Shown here: piece after piece, positions 1-5,697 of the stretch
How positions within the stretch are numbered: position 1 is the stretch's first letter
How the letters are laid out: every line of letters starts with the position of its first letter
NCBI GenBank assembly: GCA_018895795.1
Contig: JAHINZ010000280.1
Span: 1-9,743 of the forward strand
Origin: Alphaproteobacteria bacterium
GTDB lineage: Bacteria; Pseudomonadota; Alphaproteobacteria; Caulobacterales; Caulobacteraceae
Direction of reading: 5' to 3'
Length of the DNA: 9,743 nt
Translations under genes and position numbers: made by a program
Notes under the pieces: model-generated
Told to the model about the DNA's origin: nothing
Seen by the model: the letters and a program-made list of their open reading frames with translations, nothing else
Database searches by the model: none

Positions 1-392
1 CATTAGGCGTGAAGATCGCCATGGACGACTTCGGCACGGGCTATTCCAGTCTCGCCTATCTGTGGTGGTTCCCGTTCGACAAGATCAAGCTGGATCGCTC
101 GTTCATCGCCGAGATGAGCGACAACGCGGCCATTACCGACATTGTCCGCACCATCACCCTGCTGGGTCAGACCCTGAAGTTGCAAGTCACCGCCGAGGGT
201 GTCGAGACCGCCGATCAGGCGCGCATGCTGGGCGAAATGCACTGCGACCACTTCCAGGGCTTCCTGTTCGGTCGCCCCATGCCGGTGGGCGATATCCCCA
301 ACTTCCTGGTCAACGACCTGGCGCGACGGATGCGCCGCGAGAGCGTCGAGGGGGCTGAGACGGAGACCTATCTGACCTCCGCCTCGACCTGA
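1..392 (+). CDS. EAL-domain c-di-GMP phosphodiesterase, C-terminal part (5' end outside window)
   Basis: This is the last ~129 codons of a longer gene that starts left of the window; the frame begins at base 3 and ends at TGA 390-392. The visible part is the C-terminal half of an EAL domain, which hydrolyses cyclic di-GMP to pGpG. It shows the DDFGTGYSSL loop (the Asp pair binds metal), KIKLDRSFI with the conserved lysine, AEGVE with a conserved glutamate, and QGFLFGRPMP near the end. Because all these catalytic-half residues are present, the domain looks active rather than degenerate. The EAL signature itself, and any GGDEF, PAS or membrane sensor modules, would lie upstream and cannot be seen. 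About 30 residues rich in Arg, Glu and Thr follow the domain. The stop is only four bases from the stop of the convergent small membrane protein gene, so there is no room for a terminator between them. Confidence 0.93.
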   Translation, partial: LGVKIAMDDFGTGYSSLAYLWWFPFDKIKLDRSFIAEMSDNAAITDIVRTITLLGQTLKLQVTAEGVETADQARMLGEMHCDHFQGFLFGRPMPVGDIPNFLVNDLARRMRRESVEGAETETYLTSAST

Positions 393-396
393 ACGC

Positions 397-645
397 CTAG
401 CGTCGCTTGAACAGGCCCAGCAGGGCCAGAAGAATGATCGCGCCGATCGTCGAGATCACCAGGCTGCCGACGAAGCCGCCCCAGGCGATGCCCAGGGCGC
501 CGGCCACGAAGGCCCCGAGGAACGAGCCCACCACGCCGACGACCAGATTGGTCAGCAGGCCGTGATTGCGATTCATGATCTGCTCGGCGACCCAGCCGGC
601 GAGAATGCCGATGATGATCGCGCCGATGATGCCCACGCCGTTCAT
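397..645 (-). CDS. GlsB/YeaQ/YmgE-family small membrane protein (transglycosylase-associated family)
   Basis: An 82-residue, highly hydrophobic protein with three predicted membrane helices (about residues 4-21, 31-52 and 56-78), many Gly and Ala residues and a basic KRR tail. The pattern GWVAEQI after helix 1, then a Gly-rich second helix with VVGVVGSFLGA, is characteristic of the Transgly_assoc family (E. coli YeaQ/YmgE, enterococcal GlsB). The family is linked to general stress, but its biochemical role is unknown and the 'transglycosylase' name is not an activity. I chose the ATG at 643-645 because a good ribosome binding site (AGGAGA, complement of 651-656) lies five bases upstream; a longer reading frame exists but gives an unlikely N-terminus. 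The upstream gene on this strand is a GNAT protein whose stop is 74 bases away, so read-through or a local promoter are both possible. Confidence 0.9.
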   Translation of the reverse strand: MNGVGIIGAIIIGILAGWVAEQIMNRNHGLLTNLVVGVVGSFLGAFVAGALGIAWGGFVGSLVISTIGAIILLALLGLFKRR

Positions 646-719
646 GTGTGTCTCCTGAAAGCCCGTTGAATTTCGGAAATGCACGAGCCATGGCGAAGGT
701 TGCGTCAGTCGCCCCGCCT

Positions 720-1175
720 TTAGAGCGTCAGTTCCATCCAGACGTTGCAACGCGCATAGGGTGTCTCGCGGGCGGGCAGATCGACGAACCCCATGGCGCG
801 ATAGAGGCCGATGGCCGGCGCCAGGCTGGCGTTGGTCTCCAGATAGAGGCGCGGCGCGCCCAAGGCCCGCGCCTTGTCGACGCAGGCCTGCATCAGCGCC
901 CGGCCCAGCCCAGTTCCACGCGCGGACTCCGTCACCGTCATCTTGGCGACCTCGAAACCGCCGTCCGCCAGGGCGATCAAGCCCACGCAGCCGACGACGT
1001 CGCCCGCTGCGGTTTCGGCCATCAGGATGTGGCCGCCCTTGTCGAGGATCTTGCCGACCGGATCGTCCAGCACCTCGACATCCTTGGCCTCCAGCGCGAA
1101 ATGGCGCGAGATCCAGGCGGTGTTGAGATCGCGCCAGGCGGCGGCGTGTCGGGGCTCAAAAGTCAGGATGCGCAT
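720..1175 (-). CDS. GNAT-family N-acetyltransferase
   Basis: A 151-residue protein covering a complete single GNAT domain. Acetyl-CoA binding motif A is clear: FEVAKMTV (about residues 74-81, beta strand 4) followed by the pyrophosphate loop RGTGLG (86-91) and helix ALMQACVDKARALG. Motif B follows as LYLETN...IGLYRAMGF (110-130). The N-terminal segment with AAWRDLNTAWISRHFALE and DDP resembles GNAT proteins found alone or behind a MarR-type domain; no DNA-binding domain is present here. The substrate cannot be told from sequence. The start ATG (1173-1175) lacks a strong Shine-Dalgarno, so the start is likely but not certain. Its start shares a CATG tetranucleotide with the start of a possible small ORF on the other strand. 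Confidence 0.88.
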   Translation of the reverse strand: MRILTFEPRHAAAWRDLNTAWISRHFALEAKDVEVLDDPVGKILDKGGHILMAETAAGDVVGCVGLIALADGGFEVAKMTVTESARGTGLGRALMQACVDKARALGAPRLYLETNASLAPAIGLYRAMGFVDLPARETPYARCNVWMELTL

Positions 1176-1350
1176 GACCGCGATATTGTGCGATCAGACG
1201 GACCACGCAACAGGCGAGGCGCGCATCATGCTCCATGGGATCCCCGGCGCCGAGATTTCGCCGATCGGCCGACGCGTCTGGGCCCCGATCCAGGCCAAGG
1301 ACGACATCCGCAGGAGTGGCGCGCCGGCTCGACGCGGCGCGTCCGCATGA
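1174..1350 (+). CDS. possible small ORF (58 aa) coupled to the following GNAT gene
   Basis: The interval between the two divergent GNAT genes is fully spanned by a 58-codon frame. It starts at ATG 1174-1176 with AGGA (1165-1168) five bases upstream, and its TGA (1348-1350) overlaps the ATG of the next gene as ATGA. By hand count roughly 80% of its third codon positions are G or C, higher than first or second positions, which fits coding DNA in this genome. The opposite-strand frame shares the same third positions, so this bias alone does not prove the direction. The product is soluble, begins MTAILCDQTDHATGEARIML, has no signal peptide or membrane segment, and I recognise no domain. It may be a small unannotated protein, a translational-coupling leader or a gene remnant. 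The lack of a good ribosome binding site at the downstream GNAT start mildly favours coupling. Confidence 0.3.
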   Translation: MTAILCDQTDHATGEARIMLHGIPGAEISPIGRRVWAPIQAKDDIRRSGAPARRGASA

Positions 1351-1901
1351 CCCGTCCGCCTCTGGTGGAGCGAGGGGACTTCATTGTTCTGATCGCCACG
1401 ACCCCGGAGCTCCTTGACGCCGAGGAGCGCGGCGGCCCCGCCATCGCGGCCGGCCTGGGCGTGGAGCCGCCGGCCGCCTGGCCGCCGCAGCACAATGACC
1501 CTGAAACCCGGGTCTGGATGCGTGGCCTGATCGCCGAGCACCCCGACGAGCCGCACTATTCCAGCTGGTACATCATCGCCGAGGGCCGCCTGGTCGGGAT
1601 CTGCGGGTTCAAGGGCCCGCCCGACCTGTGGGGCGAGGTCGAGATCGGCTATTCCGTCGTCGACGCCGAGCACCGCAAGGGGTTCGGCCTCGCGGCGGCC
1701 AGCATGCTGGTCGCGATGGCGTTTCGCGACCCCCGCGTGGCCGTCGTCACCGCCGAGACCCTGCCCGCCCTGGTCGGTTCCCAGGCCATATTGACCCGGT
1801 GCGGCTTCATCCATGTCGGCGGCTATATCGACGAGGAGATCGGCCAGGTCATGCGGTTCGAGGTGAAGCGGCCCGCGCCAGCCGCGACGGACCGGGCCTA
1901 G
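1347..1901 (+). CDS. GNAT-family N-acetyltransferase (RimJ/RimL-like, Acetyltransf_3 type)
   Basis: A 184-residue protein of the length usual for RimJ/RimL-like acetyltransferases. The layout fits the fold: SSWYIIAEGRLVGICGF (72-88, strands 2-3), VEIGYSVVDAEHRKGFGLAAASMLVAMAF (98-126, strand 4, CoA loop and helix 3), then SQAILTRCGFIHVG (145-158) and a C-terminal strand QVMRFEVKR. Family members acetylate protein N-termini, small molecules or antibiotics; nothing here singles out a substrate. The start at ATG 1347 is the first plausible one in frame after a long region that otherwise encodes the opposite-strand GNAT; it has no evident ribosome binding site. Its TAG overlaps the stop of the convergent dehydrogenase gene in the palindrome CTAG (1898-1901). 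It is not a close duplicate of the neighbouring GNAT: length and motif sequences differ. Confidence 0.87.
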   Translation: MTRPPLVERGDFIVLIATTPELLDAEERGGPAIAAGLGVEPPAAWPPQHNDPETRVWMRGLIAEHPDEPHYSSWYIIAEGRLVGICGFKGPPDLWGEVEIGYSVVDAEHRKGFGLAAASMLVAMAFRDPRVAVVTAETLPALVGSQAILTRCGFIHVGGYIDEEIGQVMRFEVKRPAPAATDRA

Positions 1902-2662
1902 ATCGTCGCCCCGCCGTCCACCACCAGGGCCTGACCGGTCATGAAACTGCCGGCCTGAGAGGCCAGATAGACCGCCGCCCCGGCCAGTTCGTCGGGCTCG
2001 CCGATGCGACGCAGCGGCACGCCCTTGGTGGCGCGCTCCAGGGTGGCGGGGTCTTCCCACAGGGCGCGGGCGAAGTCGGTCTTGATCAGGCCCGGCGCGA
2101 TGCAGTTGACCCGAACATTGTCGGGCCCGAACTCGTGGGCCAGGTTGCGGGCCAGCTGGAAGTCGGCGGCCTTGGAGATGTTGTAGGCGCCGATGATGGC
2201 GTTGCCGCGCAGGCCGCCGATCGACGAGATGATGATGATCGAGCCGTCCCTGCGTTCACGCATCTCGGGCGCGACCATCCCGATCAGCCAGTGATTGCTG
2301 ATGATGTTGTTGTCGAGGATCTTGCGGAACTGGTCGTCGGCGATGCCGGCCAGCGGGCCGTAATAGGGATTGCTGGCGGCGTTGCAGACACAGATGTCGA
2401 TCTTGCCGAACGCCTTGCGCGTCTGGTCGACCAGGTTCTGCAGATCGTCCTTGGAGGCGATGTTGGCGGGCACGGCGATGGCGGTTCCCGCGCCGTGGCT
2501 GGCGTTGATCGCGGCGGCCACCTCGTCGCAGGGCCCGGCCTTGCGCGACGAGATCACCACCCTGGCGCCCTGCTCGGCCATGCGCTCGGCGATCGCCTTG
2601 CCGATGCCGCGCGAGGATCCGGTGATGATCGCCACCTTACCGGTGAGGTCGAAGAGGCCCAT
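1898..2662 (-). CDS. classical short-chain dehydrogenase/reductase (SDR)
   Basis: A 254-residue NAD(P)-dependent oxidoreductase with every classical SDR element: the cofactor loop TGSSRGIG (14-21), VVISSRK after strand 2 (Arg40 suggests, but does not prove, NADP(H) preference), NAAS (94-97), the structural Asn119, catalytic Ser147 in IISS, Tyr160-x-x-x-Lys164 (YNISK), PG (190-191) and a C-terminal TGQALVVDGG. Length is normal. The start ATG (2660-2662) has AGGGAG (complement of 2669-2674) upstream. The substrate is unknown. The gene is divergent from an AHSA1/SRPBCC gene 204 bases away and convergent with the GNAT gene, sharing four bases with it. A seven-base inverted repeat overlaps its ribosome binding site and may control it. 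Confidence 0.93.
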   Translation of the reverse strand: MGLFDLTGKVAIITGSSRGIGKAIAERMAEQGARVVISSRKAGPCDEVAAAINASHGAGTAIAVPANIASKDDLQNLVDQTRKAFGKIDICVCNAASNPYYGPLAGIADDQFRKILDNNIISNHWLIGMVAPEMRERRDGSIIIISSIGGLRGNAIIGAYNISKAADFQLARNLAHEFGPDNVRVNCIAPGLIKTDFARALWEDPATLERATKGVPLRRIGEPDELAGAAVYLASQAGSFMTGQALVVDGGATI

Positions 2663-2866
2663 GGCGCGCTCCCTGAAACGTTTGTTTGAATTTCAGGCAC
2701 AGTGCGGCGCGGGCGCGGAGCGGTCAAGGTGTTGGAGGGAGAGCCACCTGCATGTTGGATGGGGGGCTGCACGACACCTGAAAATTATTTCCGCCGACGC
2801 TGTCCGCTCCGCTGGAGCCCGGACGTCCTTGAGGCGACAATAGCGCCAAAATTGATGGAGATGACC
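2663..2866. promoter_or_regulatory. divergent intergenic region between the SDR and AHSA1/SRPBCC genes
   Basis: A 204-base gap between divergent starts that must hold promoters for both genes. It contains the inverted repeat CCTGAAA (2672-2678) / TTTCAGG (2691-2697), a nested AAACGTTT palindrome (2676-2683), and another CCTGAAA copy (2777-2783). A stretch around 2781-2789 is AT-rich compared with its surroundings. I could not identify a convincing -35/-10 pair for either direction. The frames that cross the region have no recognisable protein features, so I treat it as non-coding. Confidence 0.5.
2672..2697 (-). promoter_or_regulatory. inverted repeat overlapping the SDR ribosome binding site
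   Basis: Perfect seven-base arms CCTGAAA and TTTCAGG are separated by 12 bases. The start-proximal arm covers three bases of the dehydrogenase gene's AGGGAG ribosome binding site (2669-2674). In DNA it could be an operator for a dimeric repressor sitting at the start of the transcript. In RNA it would form a seven-pair hairpin that partly hides the ribosome binding site. Which of these applies, or neither, cannot be decided from one copy. Confidence 0.4.
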
Positions 2867-3349
2867 ATGCCGCTCGAAACCGCCAATCTCGACGCCGACC
2901 GCGATCTGGTTTTGACCCGCGTCATCGACGTCCCCGCCGACAAGCTGTTCAAGTGCTGGGCCACGCCGGAGCTGCTGCCGATCTGGTTCTGCCCGCCGCC
3001 GTGGAAGGTGTCGAAGGCGGTGATCGATGTGCGCACTGGCGGCAACAGCCTGATCACCATGAACGGCCCCAATGGCGAGGTTATCGACAATCCAGGCGTC
3101 TATCTGGAAGTGATCGAGAACCAGAAGATCGTCTTCACCGACGCCTTCACCGAAACCTGGAAGCCGTCGGCCAAGCCTTTCATGGTCGGCATCGTCACCT
3201 TCGAGGACCTCGGCGACGGCAAGACCCGCTATACCGCCGTCGCGCGCCATTGGACGGCCGCGGACCGTCAGGCGCACGAGCAGATGGGCTTCACCGAGGG
3301 CTGGGGAATCGCGGCGGATCAGATGACCGCTCTGGCCGCGACGCTTTAG
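2867..3349 (+). CDS. AHSA1-like SRPBCC-domain protein
   Basis: A 160-residue protein that spans one START/Bet v1-like (SRPBCC) fold of the AHSA1 type. The family pattern is clear: LTRVIDVPADKLFKCWATPELLPIWF near the N-terminus (strand 1, then the two short helices), a strand with GGNSLITMNGPNGE, PGVYLEVIENQKIVFTDAF in the middle, TFEDLGDGKTRYTAVARH, and the long C-terminal helix ending GWGIAADQMTALAATL. Such proteins have a deep hydrophobic cavity and bind small ligands or act as Hsp90 co-chaperone-like proteins; many bacterial members have no known role. Three in-frame ATGs lie at 2855, 2861 and 2867. I chose 2867 because GGAG (2857-2860) sits six bases before it, whereas the other two lack proper spacing. 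It ends 16 bases from the convergent extensin-like gene. Confidence 0.88.
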   Translation: MPLETANLDADRDLVLTRVIDVPADKLFKCWATPELLPIWFCPPPWKVSKAVIDVRTGGNSLITMNGPNGEVIDNPGVYLEVIENQKIVFTDAFTETWKPSAKPFMVGIVTFEDLGDGKTRYTAVARHWTAADRQAHEQMGFTEGWGIAADQMTALAATL

Positions 3350-3365
3350 GGGCCAGTTCGGCCGC

Positions 3366-4118
3366 CTAGGCGCACTTGGTCCAGCCGCTCATATCCAGAT
3401 GGAAGTGGTCATGATGCTCGGCGTTGTAGTCGGGGCTCAGCGTGGTCAGGAACACCCGGCAGGCGCCGTCGCGCACCCGGCGCAGGAACTGTCCCCTGGG
3501 GCCGGGGTCGGTCCAGTCGCTGGCCACCATCACGCTTGAGCCGTCGGCCAGCTTGAAGCCGGCGATATCGATGGCGTCGGCCAGGGCGTGCTCGCTGACC
3601 GGTCCGTCCGACTTGCCGTACATCCGCCGGCAGGCATAGCTGCCATAGTGTTCCAGGCCGACCACGCCCTGGCCCAGCAGTTCATCTGCGGCGGGCTGCA
3701 CGATCTGGCGCTCCCAGATGGTCAGGGCCAGGGCCTCCTTGCAGACCAGCGGCGCATCGGCGGGCTCCAGCCTGGCCAGTCCCGCCTGGATCCGAATGGC
3801 GTCGTGGACCTTGCAGAAATCCCCCTCGGTCCGGTCGGGAACTTCACTGAACGTCACTTCCGCGCGGCTCAGGATGGCGCGGCACAGCCGAGGGTCGGCG
3901 CCGGCCCGGGCCGCCTTGACCCGGGTCGCCATGCCCACCGGATCGATGACGCTCAGCGGCTTCCACGGCAGGTGCTGGTCGGGGATCACCCGCTCGGCCA
4001 CGAAGGCCATGATCAGCACCAGCGTCCACAGCAGGACCAGACCCGCATAGCGGGCCAGCCGCGTCTGGTGGCGGGCCTGGTGGACGATGCGCGCGTGGCG
4101 CGGGACGCGATAGGCCAT
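3366..4118 (-). CDS. membrane-anchored extensin-like family protein (LAS/M15-type fold)
   Basis: A 250-residue protein with a basic N-terminus (about 23 residues), one membrane helix (about 24-41) and a large domain expected in the periplasm. The domain matches the bacterial 'extensin-like C-terminal' family, related to LAS (lysostaphin, D-Ala-D-Ala peptidase, sonic hedgehog) metallopeptidases. SEHALADAIDI (175-185) fits SxHxxGxAxD with His177 and Asp184 as likely zinc ligands, and EHHDHFHLD (234-242) supplies the C-terminal histidines. Six cysteines follow the helix (79, 102, 126, 163, 220, 249), consistent with disulfide bonds in the periplasm. A role in peptidoglycan or wall-polymer cleavage is plausible from the fold, but I know of no proven substrate for this subfamily. 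The ribosome binding site is weak. The stop is 16 bases from the stop of the AHSA1 gene. Confidence 0.86.
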   Translation of the reverse strand: MAYRVPRHARIVHQARHQTRLARYAGLVLLWTLVLIMAFVAERVIPDQHLPWKPLSVIDPVGMATRVKAARAGADPRLCRAILSRAEVTFSEVPDRTEGDFCKVHDAIRIQAGLARLEPADAPLVCKEALALTIWERQIVQPAADELLGQGVVGLEHYGSYACRRMYGKSDGPVSEHALADAIDIAGFKLADGSSVMVASDWTDPGPRGQFLRRVRDGACRVFLTTLSPDYNAEHHDHFHLDMSGWTKCA

Positions 4119-4305
4119 GGGGCGGGAAAGCGCCTGAAAAGGGTTAACGCCGCACCAAGCACGACCTTGCCGGCGGGTTCAACGGCAAACAGCCTCGCCC
4201 AGAGCATGGCGCCGGCGACGATTGCGGGTCGCCCCGACTTGGCGCGCGGTCCGGAACAGGGCATCACCGCTCGCCAAGCCCGCCTTGGGTCACGGAAATG
4301 CGTTC
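4119..4305. promoter_or_regulatory. divergent intergenic region between the extensin-like and MFS genes
   Basis: A 187-base gap between divergent starts. The only short signals I noticed are a GTTAAC palindrome in GGGTTAACGCC near 4141 and a CCTGAAAA stretch at 4133-4140, both close to the extensin-like gene start. No clear -35/-10 pair, strong hairpin or direct repeat is visible. The upstream extension of the MFS frame (from 4222) covers part of it but encodes no membrane-protein sequence, so I leave it non-coding. Confidence 0.4.
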
Positions 4306-5697
4306 ATGTCCCCGCCCGCAGAATCGCCCGTCACGGGCCGCCCCGTCCTGCTTGATCCCGCGTTGCTGCCGCGCTTCGCCTTGCTGTGCCTGGGCATCTG
4401 GCTGAACGCGGCCGACACCCTGGTGACGGCGACGATCATGCCCAGCGTCGCTCGCGACATCGGCGGCTATCAGTATTTCGGCTGGTCGGTGGCGGCCTAT
4501 CTGATGGGCTCGATCGTGGCCGGCGCCTGCAGCGGCAAGCTGTCCCTGGCCCTGGGCCTGCGTCGCGCCACCGCCTTGAGCGGCCTGGTCTATGCGATCG
4601 GCTGCGCGATGAGCGCCCTGGCCCCAGGCTTCGTCATCTTCATCCTCGGCCGGCTGATCCAAGGCCTCGGCGCGGGCGCGATCGTGGCCCTGTGTTATGT
4701 CGCCATCACCGCGCTGTTCCCGGAGCGCCTGTGGCCCAAGGTCTATGGCGCGGTGGCCGGGATCTGGGGCGCGGCGACCCTGTTGGGCCCCTTGTTGGGC
4801 GGGCTGTTCGCCCAGGCCGGCTTTTGGCGCGGCGCGTTCTGGATGTTCGTGGTCCAGGCGGTGATCTTCATCGGCGCGGTCATGGTCATGTTGCCCTCCG
4901 AGAAGCGCGGCGATGAGCGTAGCCGGATCCCCAGCCTGCAACTGACCTTGCTGGTGGTCGGCGTGGCCCTGATCGCCGCAGCCGGCGTCGTGACCGACCC
5001 GCGCCTGGCGGCCGCACTGGCCGTGGGTGGGATCCTGGCCATGGCCGCCATGCTGGTCGCCAATCGACGAACCGAGGATCGCCTCCTGCCCTACGCCGCC
5101 GGCGATCTGTCGACCGCCACTGGCCTGGGCCTGTTGACCGTCTTCGCCTTCGAGGCCGCCGCCATAGGCTTCACCGTCTATGGTCCGGCCTTCATCCAGG
5201 CTCGCCTGGGCGCCTCACCCCTGGTGACCGGCTACGTGACCGGCGCCATCGCGGCCGGCTGGACCGCCTGCGCGTTGGCGGTCTCGAACCTGCCCGCCCA
5301 CCGCGACGGCGCGGCCATCCGCGCCGGGGCCGGCGTGATCCTGGTCGGGGTGCTGGTCGGCGCGTGGGCGGTGACCCACGCCGGCCTGATGGAGACCGCG
5401 GCCGCCATGCTGTTTCTGGGCTGCGGCTTTGGCCTCAGCTGGGCCTTCATTGCCCGCCACGCCATCGCCTCGGCTCCGCCGGAGGAACAGGCCCTGGCCT
5501 CGGCCGCCGTGCCCACCACCCAGTTGATCGGCGGCGCGGCCGGCGCGGCGGCGGCCGGCGCCATGGCCAATGTTCTGGGCTTTGGCCACGGCATCGACCC
5601 AGCGGCGGCGCAGGTCCACGGCTTCTGGCTGTTCGCCGCCTTCGCGCCCCTGGCCCTGGTGGGGTTCCTGGCGGCGTGGAAACTGGCGCGGGTTTAA
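4306..5697 (+). CDS. MFS transporter, 14-helix drug:H+ antiporter type (DHA2/EmrB-QacA-like)
   Basis: A 463-residue inner-membrane protein with about 14 hydrophobic segments, as in the DHA2 drug/proton antiporter branch of the major facilitator superfamily. Helix 1 carries an acidic residue in LNAADTLVTATIMPSVA, typical of DHA2. The loop after helix 2 has a reduced motif A (GKLSLALGLRRATALSG). Helix 4 has FILGRLIQGLGAGA (motif B arginine), and helix 5 has GAATLLGPLLGGLF, the antiporter motif C. It probably exports a hydrophobic compound, but the substrate cannot be predicted and no membrane-fusion or outer-membrane partner is nearby. I chose ATG 4306; the upstream extension to 4222 is charged and not membrane-like. 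The ribosome binding site is weak (GGAA about eight bases upstream). Its TAA overlaps the stop of ecm in the palindrome TTAA (5694-5697). Confidence 0.9.
   Translation: MSPPAESPVTGRPVLLDPALLPRFALLCLGIWLNAADTLVTATIMPSVARDIGGYQYFGWSVAAYLMGSIVAGACSGKLSLALGLRRATALSGLVYAIGCAMSALAPGFVIFILGRLIQGLGAGAIVALCYVAITALFPERLWPKVYGAVAGIWGAATLLGPLLGGLFAQAGFWRGAFWMFVVQAVIFIGAVMVMLPSEKRGDERSRIPSLQLTLLVVGVALIAAAGVVTDPRLAAALAVGGILAMAAMLVANRRTEDRLLPYAAGDLSTATGLGLLTVFAFEAAAIGFTVYGPAFIQARLGASPLVTGYVTGAIAAGWTACALAVSNLPAHRDGAAIRAGAGVILVGVLVGAWAVTHAGLMETAAAMLFLGCGFGLSWAFIARHAIASAPPEEQALASAAVPTTQLIGGAAGAAAAGAMANVLGFGHGIDPAAAQVHGFWLFAAFAPLALVGFLAAWKLARV

Noticed and set aside
648..1346. Long N-terminal extension of the second GNAT (417-residue frame from 648)
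   Set aside because: Most of it is the mirror of the opposite-strand GNAT gene. The Arg/Gly/His-rich translation is typical of a shadow frame, and the GNAT domain is complete from 1347.
720..1901. The two neighbouring GNAT genes as a recent inverted duplication
   Set aside because: They differ in length (151 and 184 residues), subfamily motifs and most residues; shared fold only.
3350..3365. GGCC-AGTTC-GGCC between the AHSA1 and extensin-like genes as a terminator
   Set aside because: A four-pair stem with no T-run is too weak for an intrinsic terminator.
4138..4148. GTTAAC near the extensin-like start as a CtrA binding site
   Set aside because: The full CtrA pattern TTAA-N7-TTAA is not met; only one half is present, which is not enough to call a site.
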